A stretch of 64,000 nucleotides of DNA from Bradyrhizobium betae (GTDB lineage Bacteria > Pseudomonadota > Alphaproteobacteria > Rhizobiales > Xanthobacteraceae). The stretch covers positions 248,001 to 312,000 of the forward strand of contig NZ_MZXW01000035.1 of assembly GCF_004123905.1 (NCBI RefSeq), in the 5' to 3' direction. The number at the start of each line of letters is the position of its first letter. Positions within the stretch are counted from its first letter, which is position 1. The position numbers and the translations under genes are program-made. Below are positions 7,993 through 16,559 of the stretch, piece by piece. The notes beneath the pieces were generated by a model. It saw nothing but the letters and a program-made list of their open reading frames with translations, was not told the DNA's origin and made no database searches.

Positions 7993-8441
7993 GTTTGGGC
8001 GGCGACGTCCTCGCTCAGCATCGCGATCGAGGCGAGCGCCGTTGCCGTGTGCTTCTCGACACCGTCGCTGACACAGAACACGTCGGCCGCAACCACCGAG
8101 ACCTGACGGCCCGGCTTGATCACCCTGGCCCGGCAGATCAGTTTCTCGCCGACCGCGGGCGAGAGCAGATTGAGCTTGTATTCCGCCGTCAGCGCCGCCT
8201 GGCCACGCGAGGTGGCAGCCGCGATCGTCGTGGCGTTGTCGACCAGGAAGGCGGTGACGCCGCCGTGGAAGAAGCCGTGCTGCTGCAACAGCTCCGGCCG
8301 GCGCTCGACTGCAATCGTGCAGGTGCCGCGCGACAATTCCGACAGCTCGGCACCGACCAGATTCATAAAGCCTTGCCGGCCGACATTGGCGTGAATGCGC
8401 TCGGCTACGGCTGCGAATTCGGGATCTGCTTCGTTGCGCAT
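7974..8441 (-). CDS. PaaI family hotdog-fold thioesterase
   Basis: Probable acyl-CoA thioesterase of 155 residues. The hotdog signature HGFFHGGVTAFLVDNATTIAA at about 57-77 is the PaaI-type active-site region, with Asp in LVDNA as likely catalytic acid; the later TAEYKLNLLSPAVGEKL strand also fits. The start at 8441 (MRNEADPEFAAVAERI) follows the tetR stop by 14 bp, so the two form an operon under the palindrome at 9059-9088. Substrate unknown; PaaI itself acts on phenylacetyl-CoA intermediates, but no paa genes are nearby. The stop codon lies inside the rplI terminator stem. Confidence 0.85.
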   Translation of the reverse strand: MRNEADPEFAAVAERIHANVGRQGFMNLVGAELSELSRGTCTIAVERRPELLQQHGFFHGGVTAFLVDNATTIAAATSRGQAALTAEYKLNLLSPAVGEKLICRARVIKPGRQVSVVAADVFCVSDGVEKHTATALASIAMLSEDVAAQTKSPAA

Positions 8442-8455
8442 GCGACCTCTCCTTA

Positions 8456-9049
8456 TTATTTCCTGATGCGATCGGGCGGCACCAGCGCGCGAATGGCGCA
8501 GGCAACCAGCGAATCGACCTCGCTGCGCGGATCGGCGCGGTCGCGTCCCGACAGGAAGGCGCGGCAAAAAATCTGGGCCGGACCGATGAGCTGGCTGACG
8601 AACATCACCGGCGTCATCGGCAGCAGCTCGCCGTGTGCGACCAGCGGCACGCGCCAACGCTCGATGCCTTCGGCAAGGCGCGCATTCTGCGCACGCTGGG
8701 CGTCGCGGACGTCCTCACCCCATTCGCTGCGCGAGATCTCGAACAGATAGCGCGCTTCGCGCCGGCTGGTGGCCACCCAGTCGAGATGCGCCCGGATCAG
8801 GCGATCGATGCCTTGCCCGGCATCGGGCACCGGATCGAGCGCGGCCAGCACCGCGGCGTGATAGTGCCGGAGCACCTCCAGGAACAGCGCGCCCGCGAGC
8901 TCCTTCTTCGATCCGAACACATGAAAGAAGCTGCCGTTGGAGGCGCGCGCCCGGGTACGGATCGCCGCCACCGTCGCAGCCTCGAAGCCGACGCGGTCGA
9001 ACACGGCAAGCCCGGCCGCCAACAAATCGTCACGTACACTCGCGGTCAT
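8456..9049 (-). CDS. TetR family transcriptional regulator
   Basis: 197-residue repressor-type protein with the N-terminal helix-turn-helix at about 10-45 (GLAVFDRVGFEAATVAAIRTRA, then ASNGSFFHVFGSKKELAGAL). The pattern SNGSFFHVFGSK is typical of TetR regulators of acyl-CoA metabolism. The near-perfect 30-bp palindrome 10-39 bases upstream of the start is almost certainly its operator, implying autoregulation. It is followed by the thioesterase gene, whose substrate or product may be the ligand (inference). Confidence 0.9.
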   Translation of the reverse strand: MTASVRDDLLAAGLAVFDRVGFEAATVAAIRTRARASNGSFFHVFGSKKELAGALFLEVLRHYHAAVLAALDPVPDAGQGIDRLIRAHLDWVATSRREARYLFEISRSEWGEDVRDAQRAQNARLAEGIERWRVPLVAHGELLPMTPVMFVSQLIGPAQIFCRAFLSGRDRADPRSEVDSLVACAIRALVPPDRIRK

Positions 9050-9058
9050 CGGCGCCTC

Positions 9059-9088
9059 CTAGAGCAATACTCTAGAGTGTTACTCTAG
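9059..9088. promoter_or_regulatory. 30-bp palindromic TetR operator
   Basis: Left arm CTAGAGCAATACTCT and right arm AGAGTGTTACTCTAG are reverse complements with two mismatches, with no gap between arms. The site starts 10 bp before the tetR ATG and likely overlaps its promoter. Confidence 0.8.
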
Positions 9089-9156
9089 CCACGGTCAAGA
9101 CGACGCGGAGACCGCGATGAACGCGGCCTCCGCAAGTCGATCGGAAAATGGGGGTG

Positions 9157-10143
9157 TTACCGCGAGATCGGCGGCGCGGGCGGTCCGGAGGACTCTGCCG
9201 GCGGCGGGGCCGCGGCGGTCGCGGGCGGAGCCGGCTCCTGCGGCTTGGCCGCCGGTTCGGAGCTCGCGGCGGGCGCAACCGGCTTGGGAGCCGCTTCTTC
9301 CACCGGCTTGGGCGCGGCGGCACCCGGCGGGGCCGGCGTCACCTGCGGCACCGGATCTGGCCGCAGCGCCGGCGGCTCGCTCCCGCGCGGCTCGACCTTG
9401 GCGCTGTCAGGCCTGGTTTCGACGGGCTTCTCGGCCGGCTTGCCGCTCTCAGGCTTGCCGCTGTCAGGCTTGGCCTCGGGCTCGACCTTGGCGGCCTCGG
9501 GCTTGGACTCGGCCTTCGGCTCGCTCTTCTTCTCTTCACTTGCCGGTGCGGCGGCGTCGATCTTCGGTGCTTCCTCGGTCCCGGGCTTGCCGCGACGCTT
9601 GCCCTTGCGTCCTTCTGGCGCTGCCTGACCTTCAGGCTTCAGGCCTTCCTTGGCGCCCTCCTCGCTCGGCCGCGCCGCGCGCTTCTGGCGGCCTTCGGCG
9701 GCCGGAGCTGCGCCTTCGGCGTCCGGCTTGGCGGTTTCCTGCGAACGCTGGCGGCGCCCCTGATGCTCGGGCGACTGGCCAGGCGCGGTGTTCGCTTCTT
9801 TCTCCTTGGCGCCGTCCTTCCTGTCCTTGCCGTCCTTGGCCTGGTAGCGGGTGTCGGCAGCACCGTTGGAGACGAGGTAGGAGGCGAGAATGCCCGCCAT
9901 GTCCGAGCTCGTCGTGTAGTGCTGGCGCAGGAATCCCGGCAGCGACCCCGGCGGCACGGACTTCAACAGACCGCGCGGGCTCTTGTGGCACGCGTTACAG
10001 GTCTGCGCGAAAATCTGGGACGGGCTCTTGCCGGCCTCGAGGTTCGTTGCCTGCGCAAGAACGGTATCGGTCGCGCCGAAGCCGATCAAAAGCAATACCG
10101 TCGCGAGGCTGAGCGCTCGGCTCGACATTCCCATCATCTCCAT
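9157..10143 (-). CDS. secreted monohaem cytochrome c-like protein with long low-complexity tail
   Basis: Exported 328-residue protein. A signal peptide covers about residues 1-31 (hydrophobic LATVLLLIGFGA, cleavage near VLA-QA). A short cytochrome-like domain follows, with one haem c motif CNACH at 49-53 and a possible axial Met82 in TSSDMAGILASYL. From about 100 to the end the sequence is almost only Lys, Glu, Ala, Pro, Gly and Arg, without obvious fold. The haem domain of about 70 residues is shorter than class I cytochromes. No oxidase or dehydrogenase gene is adjacent. Starts at 10143, 10134 (residue 4) or 10128 are all possible. The role is unknown; an electron carrier held in the cell envelope by its tail is one option. 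Confidence 0.75.
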   Translation of the reverse strand: MEMMGMSSRALSLATVLLLIGFGATDTVLAQATNLEAGKSPSQIFAQTCNACHKSPRGLLKSVPPGSLPGFLRQHYTTSSDMAGILASYLVSNGAADTRYQAKDGKDRKDGAKEKEANTAPGQSPEHQGRRQRSQETAKPDAEGAAPAAEGRQKRAARPSEEGAKEGLKPEGQAAPEGRKGKRRGKPGTEEAPKIDAAAPASEEKKSEPKAESKPEAAKVEPEAKPDSGKPESGKPAEKPVETRPDSAKVEPRGSEPPALRPDPVPQVTPAPPGAAAPKPVEEAAPKPVAPAASSEPAAKPQEPAPPATAAAPPPAESSGPPAPPISR

Positions 10144-10397
10144 TGAATTCCGAGAGGTGCAGCCGGCAGGCGGCGCGGCGGCGGGTCACCTTTTATCCGA
10201 TTGAGCCGCGAATGGAAGCAGGCCCCGCGCGCAAGGATGTGATTAAGCGCTTTTCGAATATCAGCCATGAACACAGCCTGGTAGCGGCCCCGGACATCCT
10301 TCCTCCATTTAGATGCAAACGCATAGGAACCGTTGCGACGCCCGGGCGTCAATATGGAGGCGGGTTAGTCGCATCTTTCGGGTTACCGAGAGGCAAG

Positions 10398-11654
10398 ATG
10401 TCGATGGACCGTTTGTTGCGTAGATTCCTGTCTCAATTTATTCGCCGCGGGTCGATGACGGTGACCACGGCAAAGCGATCGAAGTTCACCGTCGGCGACG
10501 GCTCGGGCGAGCCGATCGCAGTCCGCTTCGTCACTGCGGATGCAGAACGAAAGATCCTCGTCAATCCCGAGCTCGGACTTGGCGAGGCCTATATGGACGG
10601 CGAGTTCGTCGTCGAGCGCGGCAGCATAGCTGATGCCCTCGCGATCCTGCTCGATCAACCCGACCTATTGCCGCAGTGGGCAAAGCCCTGGTGGCACCTG
10701 CGCTACCTGACGCGGCGTTTGAAGCAGTTCAATCCGCGCTCGCGCTCGCGCAAAAATGTCGCGCATCATTACGATCTCGACGCGCGGCTCTATTCGCTCT
10801 TCCTCGATGCCGACAAGCAATACAGCTGCGCCTATTTCGAGACGCAGGACACGACGATCGACGACGCGCAACTCGCCAAGAAGCGGCACGTCGCCGCAAA
10901 GCTGCGCATCAAGCGCGGCCAGCGCGTGCTCGACATCGGCTCGGGTTGGGGCGGGCTCGGCCTCTATCTCGCCGAGATTGCCGGCGCCGACGTCACCGGC
11001 GTCACGCTGTCGACCGAGCAATTACAGGTCGCCAATGCGCGCGCGGCCGAGAAGGGCCTGACCGGATCGGCGAGATTCCTGCTCCAGGACTATCGCGACA
11101 TTAACGGCCCATTCGACCGCATCGTCTCGGTCGGCATGTTCGAGCATGTCGGGGCCAGGTTCTACGATGCTTATTTCCAGCGCTGCGCCGAACTCCTGAG
11201 CGAAGACGGTGTCATGTTGCTGCACTCGATCGGCCGTTCGCAGGGCCCGGATTCCACCAATCCCTGGATCGCCAAATACATCTTCCCCGGCGCCTACATC
11301 CCCGCTCTGTCCGAGGTGCTGCCGGCGATCGAACGCGCGGGCCTTCTGGTCTGCGACATCGAGATCCTGCGCCTGCATTATGCCGAGACGCTGAAGGCCT
11401 GGCGGGAGCGCTTCATGGCGCGGCGCGAGGAGGCCGTGCAGCTCTACGACGAGCGCTTCGCCTTGATGTGGGAATTCTATCTGGCGGCCTGCGAGATGAC
11501 CTTCCGCAAGCAGGCCATGATGAACTTCCAGATCCAGCTCACCAGGCGTCAGGGCGTCGTGCCGATCACGCGCGCCTACATCGCGCGCGAGGAAACCCGA
11601 CTGCGGGCGATCGAAGGCGGCGTCAGGCCCAGGCTGAAGCTGGCTGGTGAATAA
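10398..11654 (+). CDS. cyclopropane-fatty-acyl-phospholipid synthase family methyltransferase
   Basis: SAM-dependent methyltransferase of 418 residues expected to add a methylene group to unsaturated acyl chains of membrane phospholipids. Key segments are the CFA-synthase HHYD at 123-126, the SAM loop VLDIGSGWGG ending at 186, and MFEHVGARFYDAYF. The N-terminal 110 residues match the CFAS lipid-binding part. The ATG at 10398 follows AGAGGCAAG; a longer frame reaching into the preceding divergent gene is rejected. It stands alone, divergent from the cytochrome gene. Bradyrhizobia usually carry more than one cfa-like gene, so no gene name is given. Confidence 0.88.
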   Translation: MSMDRLLRRFLSQFIRRGSMTVTTAKRSKFTVGDGSGEPIAVRFVTADAERKILVNPELGLGEAYMDGEFVVERGSIADALAILLDQPDLLPQWAKPWWHLRYLTRRLKQFNPRSRSRKNVAHHYDLDARLYSLFLDADKQYSCAYFETQDTTIDDAQLAKKRHVAAKLRIKRGQRVLDIGSGWGGLGLYLAEIAGADVTGVTLSTEQLQVANARAAEKGLTGSARFLLQDYRDINGPFDRIVSVGMFEHVGARFYDAYFQRCAELLSEDGVMLLHSIGRSQGPDSTNPWIAKYIFPGAYIPALSEVLPAIERAGLLVCDIEILRLHYAETLKAWRERFMARREEAVQLYDERFALMWEFYLAACEMTFRKQAMMNFQIQLTRRQGVVPITRAYIAREETRLRAIEGGVRPRLKLAGE

Positions 11655-12004
11655 GTCCTAGTGACGCAGGGTCGAGATCTGGGAGGGCCGGCAAGAGGCC
11701 GTTAACGCCAATTGCGCCCGCAGTGCGTCAAGGATTTCGGGGGCGACCGGCTGGCGGCGGACTTCCGGCTGCTCGGCATGCTGCATGGCCGCGATCAGCC
11801 CGGACAGCCAAAGCCGGCTGCCTGCCTCGCTTCGCCAATTCTGGTGCTGCCGTTCTGGCCGCATCGCTCGCCTCGTTCCCTGTTGGCGGGTCGTCGGGGA
11901 TAATCCCCTGCCCGCCCGCCTGTTCCGGCTCTACTCCCGAAAGAATCCGGGGAGATGTGATCTGCTTCACATAAGTCTGGTCGGGGCTGGCTTAGACCGT
12001 CGCC
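11655..12004. other. intergenic region before the 39-residue membrane protein
   Basis: 350 bases with no well-supported gene. A minus-strand reading of 68 residues (11658-11864) exists but has no ribosome site or recognisable motif. The notable element is the CRP-type palindrome at 11956-11971. Confidence 0.5.
11956..11971. promoter_or_regulatory. CRP/FNR-family operator, TGTGA-N6-TCACA
   Basis: A perfect CRP-type palindrome: TGTGA, TCTGCT spacer, TCACA. Its centre (11963.5) is 41.5 bases before the A of the ATG at 12005, exactly the class II activator distance if transcription starts at the codon itself. A weak -10 (CTTAGA, 11991-11996) fits that start. Confidence 0.65.
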
Positions 12005-12124
12005 ATGAGCAAAGAGACCCAAACCTCGTTCGACGTGCAGGACGACCTCCGCACCGATTACGCCCTGATCGCCACCGGCGTCGGAGCGGCCCTAGTGGCG
12101 CTGGTCTACCTCCTGCTGGTCTGA
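12005..12124 (+). CDS. 39-residue single-pass membrane protein
   Basis: Short frame with product MSKETQTSFDVQDDLRTDYA followed by a hydrophobic helix LIATGVGAALVALVYLLLV that reaches the C-terminus, so it would be a tail-anchored or single-span inner-membrane peptide with an acidic, soluble N-terminus. Codon use is ordinary for the region. There is no Shine-Dalgarno sequence before the ATG, which fits leaderless translation given the CRP-type site 34 bp upstream. No homologous family is recognised. It precedes dnaB by 292 bp and is probably a separate unit. Confidence is moderate because of the small size. Confidence 0.6.
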   Translation: MSKETQTSFDVQDDLRTDYALIATGVGAALVALVYLLLV

Positions 12125-12416
12125 AGGCGAGCCGAAAGCTCCCGGCGCGTGCCATTTTGCACGCTCTTCGATACGTCTTCGCGCCAATTCATTAGGTTCA
12201 CCGTTTCAGGATTTTTCCACGGCACGGTCGCGGCCCGTTTCAGGCCGGGCGAGTTCCGCAAAAATCCGTCAAGCGCGGCGCGTGCTGCGGCTGCTAATCA
12301 TCCACCATTTTAACTGAGCGGTTGATAGCGGTCAGCTTTTGCTTCCGCTTTGCCCTGAGGCGGCGCTTTATCCCGGCCCCGCATCCGCCCCAGAAAATTG
12401 CTAACCACGTCCGACC

Positions 12417-13925
12417 ATGGCCCTGACTGATTCGAACGTTCTCAAACTCGCGCCCGAAGCCGGAACTCCCGCCTATCGGAGCGCGCCGCATAATATCGAG
12501 GCGGAACAGAGCCTTCTGGGCGCGATCCTGGTCAACAACGACGCCTTCTATCGTGTCTCCGACTTCCTGGAGCCGAAGCATTATTTCGAACCGCTGCACC
12601 AGACCATCTACGAGACCGCCAGCAGCCTGATCCGGATGGGCAAGATTGCCACGCCCGTGACGCTGAAGACGTTCCTCCCCGCCGACACCGACGTCGGCGG
12701 CATGACCATCGGGCAATATCTGGCGCGCCTCGCGGCCGAAGCGACCACCATCATCAACGCCCAGGACTATGGCCGGACCATCTACGATCTCGCGCTGCGC
12801 CGCGACCTGATCGGCATCGGCGAGGACATGGTCAATGTCGCCTATGACGCGCCGGTCGATTTTGCACCGCGGGCGCAGATCGAGGACGCCGAGCGCCGGC
12901 TCTACGAGCTTGCCGAGTCCGGCCGCTATGACGGCGGCTTCCAGAAATTCTCGCAGGCGTTGGCGGTCGCGGTCGATCTCGCGGCAAAGGCGTTCCAGCG
13001 CGACGGCAAGCTGTCGGGCATCTCGACGGGTATGCGCGACCTCGACACCAAGATGGGCGGGTTGCAGCACTCCGACCTCATCATCGTCGCGGGACGCCCC
13101 GGCATGGGCAAGACGTCGCTTGCGACCAACATCGCCTACAATGTCGCACGAGCCTACGTTCCGGAACTCCAGGCCGACGGCACCACGAAGGCCGCCAATG
13201 GCGGCGTGATCGGCTTCTTCTCCTGCGAAATGTCGGCCGACCAGCTCGCCACGCGCATCGTGGCCGAGCGCACCGGCGTTCCCTCCTCCCACATCCGCCG
13301 CGGCGGCATCTCGGAAGCCGATTTCGAGAAGATCCGGGAGGTCTCGATCGAGCTGCAATCGCTGCCTTTCTATGTCGACGCGACCGGCGGTCTGTCGATC
13401 GCGCAGCTGATGGCGCGCGCGCGCCGCCTGAAGCGCCAGAAGGGCCTCGATCTCCTCGTGATCGACTACATCCAGCTGCTCTCGGGTTCGGGCAAGCGGA
13501 GCGATAATCGCGTGCAAGAAATCACGGAGATCACGACCAGCCTGAAGGCACTCGCCAAGGAGCTCAACGTTCCCGTGATCGCGCTGTCCCAGCTCTCACG
13601 CCAGGTCGAATCCCGCGACGACAAACGGCCGCAGCTCTCCGACTTGCGTGAATCCGGTTCGATCGAGCAGGACGCCGACGTCGTCCTATTCGTTTACCGC
13701 GAGGAATATTACCTCGCGATGAAGGAGCCCCGCCCAGGCACGCCTGAACACGAGAAGTGGCAGCTTGACATGAGTCTTGCGCACGGAAAGGCCGAGGTCA
13801 TCATCGGCAAGCAGCGTCACGGCCCGACCGGCACCGTCGATTTGGCGTTCGAAGCCTCGGTCACCAGGTTCGGCGACCTCGCGCCTGACAGCCAGATGCC
13901 GGCTCGCAGCGGCAACGACTACTGA
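12417..13925 (+). CDS. dnaB: replicative DNA helicase DnaB
   Basis: Hexameric ATP-dependent 5'-3' helicase of the replication fork, 502 residues. The N-terminal primase-interacting domain begins at PHNIEAEQSLLGAIL; the RecA-like domain has Walker A GRPGMGKTS at 227-235 and Walker B LLVIDYIQLL, followed by DLRESGSIEQDADVV. The start at 12417 gives MALTDSNVLKLAPE, with GCCGCACGTCC-type sequence and no strong ribosome site before it. It lies downstream of the rpsF-rplI operon and upstream of alr, the usual alphaproteobacterial order. Confidence 0.97.
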   Translation: MALTDSNVLKLAPEAGTPAYRSAPHNIEAEQSLLGAILVNNDAFYRVSDFLEPKHYFEPLHQTIYETASSLIRMGKIATPVTLKTFLPADTDVGGMTIGQYLARLAAEATTIINAQDYGRTIYDLALRRDLIGIGEDMVNVAYDAPVDFAPRAQIEDAERRLYELAESGRYDGGFQKFSQALAVAVDLAAKAFQRDGKLSGISTGMRDLDTKMGGLQHSDLIIVAGRPGMGKTSLATNIAYNVARAYVPELQADGTTKAANGGVIGFFSCEMSADQLATRIVAERTGVPSSHIRRGGISEADFEKIREVSIELQSLPFYVDATGGLSIAQLMARARRLKRQKGLDLLVIDYIQLLSGSGKRSDNRVQEITEITTSLKALAKELNVPVIALSQLSRQVESRDDKRPQLSDLRESGSIEQDADVVLFVYREEYYLAMKEPRPGTPEHEKWQLDMSLAHGKAEVIIGKQRHGPTGTVDLAFEASVTRFGDLAPDSQMPARSGNDY

Positions 13926-13983
13926 GTTCCTAGAACCAGCAGAGTTCCTTGAACAGTATCCGCCTCTTGCGTAAAACGTCGCC

Positions 13984-15267
13984 ATGACAATGGCGTCCGA
14001 CACGAAAATGACCCCGCAATCCGGCCTCCTCTCCGCGGAGGCCAATCAGGCTGCCGCGCTCGCTGCCTTTGGCGGCGTGCTCACCGTCGATCTCGACGCC
14101 ATCATCGCCAATTGGCGCAAGCTCGAGAAGACGGCGGTGCCGGCCGAGTGCTCGGCGGTGATCAAGGCCGACGCCTATGGCTGCGGCGCCGCACAGGTCG
14201 CGCGGGCCCTGAACAAGGCCGGTTGCAAGACCTTCTTCGTCGCCACCATCGAGGAAGCCCGCAACGTGCGCGGTGCCGTGCCGGAAGCCGCGCTCTACGT
14301 GCTCGGCGGCTATTTCCAGAACACCGGCGAGCACTACGCCAAGATCAACTGCCGGCCGGTGATCGGCGATCTCAACGAGCTCGCCGAATGGGACGTGTTC
14401 TGCCGCCGCACCGGCTGGAGCGGTGGCGCCGCGATCCATATCGACACCGGCATGAACCGGCTCGGGCTGACGTTATCGGAAGCGCAGGCCATCATCCCCC
14501 GCATCAATGCCGGCGACCACGGCATCACGCTGGTGATGAGCCATCTGGTCTCGGCCGAGCAGCTCAACAGCCAGATCAACGCAAAACAGCTCGCAGCCTT
14601 CCGCGGCATCGCCAGCGAATTCTCCGGCGTGCCGGCAGCGCTCGCCAATTCGTCCGGAATCTTCCTCGGCGCTCCCTTCCAGTTCGACCTGGTGCGGCCC
14701 GGCGCCGCCCTCTATGGCGTCAATCCGACGCCGGAGGCCGACAATCCGATGCAGCCGGTCGTCGACCTCAAGGCGCGCATCGTGCAGACCCGCACTATCG
14801 AGCGCGGCGAGACCGTTGGTTATGGCGGCACCTGGACCGCGCGGCGGCCGACCAAGCTCGCGATCATCGCGGTCGGCTATGCCGATGGCTATTTCCGCGC
14901 CGCCAGCTCCAACGACGGCACCCGCGGCGCCGAAGTGATCGTCGCCGGCAAGCGCTGCCCGGTCGCGGGCCGCGTCTCGATGGACCTGATCGCAATCGAC
15001 ATCACCGATTTGCCGCCGAACGCAGCGCGGCGCGGCCACATGGTGACGCTGCTCGGCGAAGGCATCACCGTCGACGAGCTCGCGCATCATTTCGGCACGA
15101 TCGGCTACGAGGTGCTGACCAGCCTCGGCCACCGGTACGCGCGAGTCTACAAGGGCGGCAATGCGGTAGAGCCGCTGACGAAGCCGGAGCCCGCGCCGGC
15201 AGCCGAGCAGCCCCCCGCGCCGCCGCCGATCGAGCAGCCTACGGCTCCGCCGCCACTGCCCTCCTAG
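13984..15267 (+). CDS. alr: alanine racemase
   Basis: PLP enzyme converting L-alanine to D-alanine for peptidoglycan. The PLP lysine is Lys61 in AVIKADAYGCGA, and the second catalytic residue is the Tyr of TVGYGGTW. The substrate-site segments ALANSSGIF and VAGRVSMDL are present. At 427 residues it is longer than usual because of a 30-residue N-terminal lead and a Pro/Ala/Glu-rich C-terminal tail of about 40 residues that probably is disordered. The start could also be at 13990. It follows dnaB by 58 bp. A palindromic repeat lies just after the stop. Confidence 0.95.
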   Translation: MTMASDTKMTPQSGLLSAEANQAAALAAFGGVLTVDLDAIIANWRKLEKTAVPAECSAVIKADAYGCGAAQVARALNKAGCKTFFVATIEEARNVRGAVPEAALYVLGGYFQNTGEHYAKINCRPVIGDLNELAEWDVFCRRTGWSGGAAIHIDTGMNRLGLTLSEAQAIIPRINAGDHGITLVMSHLVSAEQLNSQINAKQLAAFRGIASEFSGVPAALANSSGIFLGAPFQFDLVRPGAALYGVNPTPEADNPMQPVVDLKARIVQTRTIERGETVGYGGTWTARRPTKLAIIAVGYADGYFRAASSNDGTRGAEVIVAGKRCPVAGRVSMDLIAIDITDLPPNAARRGHMVTLLGEGITVDELAHHFGTIGYEVLTSLGHRYARVYKGGNAVEPLTKPEPAPAAEQPPAPPPIEQPTAPPPLPS

Positions 15268-15278
15268 TCAACACTTTC

Positions 15279-15410
15279 GTGCCCCGGACGCAGCGCAATG
15301 CGCCGCGCTTCGCGGCGTAGTGCGCTGCAGAGTCGGGGCCCAGCGCTTGTGGTGAGAGGGGTCCCGGCTCTGCGTCGCATCACTTCGTGCTGCGCCGCGT
15401 CCGGGACACG
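15279..15410. repeat. dispersed palindromic repeat, CCCGGACGCAGCGC family
   Basis: 132-bp element bounded by CGTGCCCCGGACGC at the left and GCGTCCGGGACACG at the right, which are inverted copies with one G-T style difference. Inner arms (GTGCGCTGCAGAGTC and GGCTCTGCGTCGCAT) also pair. Related copies lie at 23699-23748 and 60867-61040. Confidence 0.8.
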
Positions 15411-15414
15411 AAGC

Positions 15415-15636
15415 TTACTTCTTCTTCCGGCCGTCGAGCGCGGTCTTGCAGCTCGCGCTGAGCTGATCGCGCTTGGCGTCGAGGCAGGCGATGACCTTGC
15501 CGCCACCAGGCGCAATGCCGGCGCAGAATTTGTCATAGTCGGCCTTGCAGGCGCCGCGCGGATCGGACGATTGTGCCGACGCCGCTCCGGAGATCGCGAC
15601 AACGACGACGAAAGCGGCAAAGTTCAACTTGGACAT
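15415..15636 (-). CDS. small secreted Cys-rich repeat protein
   Basis: 73-residue exported protein. Signal peptide MSKLNFAAFVVVVAISGAAS ends near A-QSS; the mature part has four cysteines in the spacing CKADYDKFCAG ... ACLDAKRDQLSASCKTAL and a Lys-rich end. The pattern resembles the Cys-rich GLG1-type repeat found in many small secreted rhizobial proteins, whose role is unknown. The start at 15636 is chosen because it begins the signal peptide and because the longer frame would run into the divergent xth gene. The stop abuts the palindromic repeat. Confidence 0.75.
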   Translation of the reverse strand: MSKLNFAAFVVVVAISGAASAQSSDPRGACKADYDKFCAGIAPGGGKVIACLDAKRDQLSASCKTALDGRKKK

Positions 15637-15677
15637 TGTATCTCCGGTGACGGAAGGTGAGAGGCCGCTAGCTCTAC

Positions 15678-16448
15678 ATGAAGATCGCGACATTCAACAT
15701 CAACAACATCAACCGCCGCCTGCCCAATCTGTTGGCATGGATGAAAGTGGCGAAGCCTGATGTCGTCGCGCTTCAGGAATTGAAGGCAAGTGATGGCGAA
15801 TTTCCGGCGGCCGCGATCGAAAAGGCCGGTTACGGCGCGGTATGGCGTGGACAAAAAACCTGGAACGGCGTCGCCATCCTCGCCCGCAACACTGACCCCA
15901 TTCTCACCCGCGACCGCTTGCCGGGAAAACCTGACGATCTCGAAGCCCGCTACATCGAAGCCGCCGTGCGCGGTGTCATCGTCACCAGCATCTATCTGCC
16001 GAACGGCAATCCGCAGCCGGGGCCGAAGTTTGATTACAAGCTCGACTGGTTCGCGCGGCTCAAGCGCCACGCCAAAACCTTCATCAAGCAGGATCTGCCG
16101 GTCGTGCTCGCCGGCGACTACAACGTCGCGCCTGATGAGATCGACATCTATCCGACGCGCTCATGGGACAAGGATGCCTTGATCCAGCCGAAGAGCCGCG
16201 CGGCGTTTGCATCACTCGTCGAACAAGGCTGGTGCGATGCGATCCGCGAGCTGCATCCGGAGAAGCGCATCTACACGTTCTGGGATTACAAGCGAAACCG
16301 CTGGCCGCGCGATGCTGGCCTGCGGCTCGATCATCTGCTGCTGAGCCCTGCCCTCGTCTCACGCCTGGCCAAGGCCGGCGTCGACAAGACGGTTCGCGGC
16401 GAGGATGGTGCGAGCGATCACGCGCCGACGTGGGTGGTGTTGAAATAG
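15678..16448 (+). CDS. xth: exodeoxyribonuclease III
   Basis: AP endonuclease and 3'-5' exonuclease for base-excision repair, 256 residues. Metal and catalytic motifs of the EEP family are all visible: NINNINRR near the start, LQELK (metal Glu34), GDYNVAP, LRLDHLLLS and the final SDHAPTWV. The ATG at 15678 is 41 bp from the divergent Cys-rich gene. Complete and ordinary. Confidence 0.95.
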   Translation: MKIATFNINNINRRLPNLLAWMKVAKPDVVALQELKASDGEFPAAAIEKAGYGAVWRGQKTWNGVAILARNTDPILTRDRLPGKPDDLEARYIEAAVRGVIVTSIYLPNGNPQPGPKFDYKLDWFARLKRHAKTFIKQDLPVVLAGDYNVAPDEIDIYPTRSWDKDALIQPKSRAAFASLVEQGWCDAIRELHPEKRIYTFWDYKRNRWPRDAGLRLDHLLLSPALVSRLAKAGVDKTVRGEDGASDHAPTWVVLK

Positions 16449-16459
16449 ATCAACGCCGC

Positions 16460-16546
16460 CGTAGCAAAGGCGGCCTTGCGCCGTGCCCACCATCTCCTTC
16501 AACCAAATCAGAATTGGTGGGCACGCTTCGCTTTGCCCACCCTACG
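16460..16546. repeat. dispersed repeat, CCCACCCTACG family, copy 1
   Basis: Element with internal inverted arms GTGCCCACCA and TGGTGGGCAC and the terminal sequence CTTTGCCCACCCTACGAGAT. It lies between the convergent xth and SGNH-hydrolase genes. A close copy is at 35432-35520 and a related one at 62828-62915. Confidence 0.8.
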
Positions 16547-16559
16547 AGATCGCGCCAGA

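Noticed and set aside
9148..10146. A 332-codon plus-strand frame opposite the cytochrome gene
   Set aside because: It is rich in Arg, Leu and Gly and mirrors the GC-rich coding of the opposite gene, which has a signal peptide and a haem motif.
11658..11864. A 68-codon minus-strand frame after the CFA synthase gene
   Set aside because: No ribosome site, no motif, and codon use is not better than chance; kept only as part of the intergenic note.
12294..13517. A 407-codon minus-strand frame
   Set aside because: It lies entirely opposite dnaB and its composition is typical of an antisense shadow.
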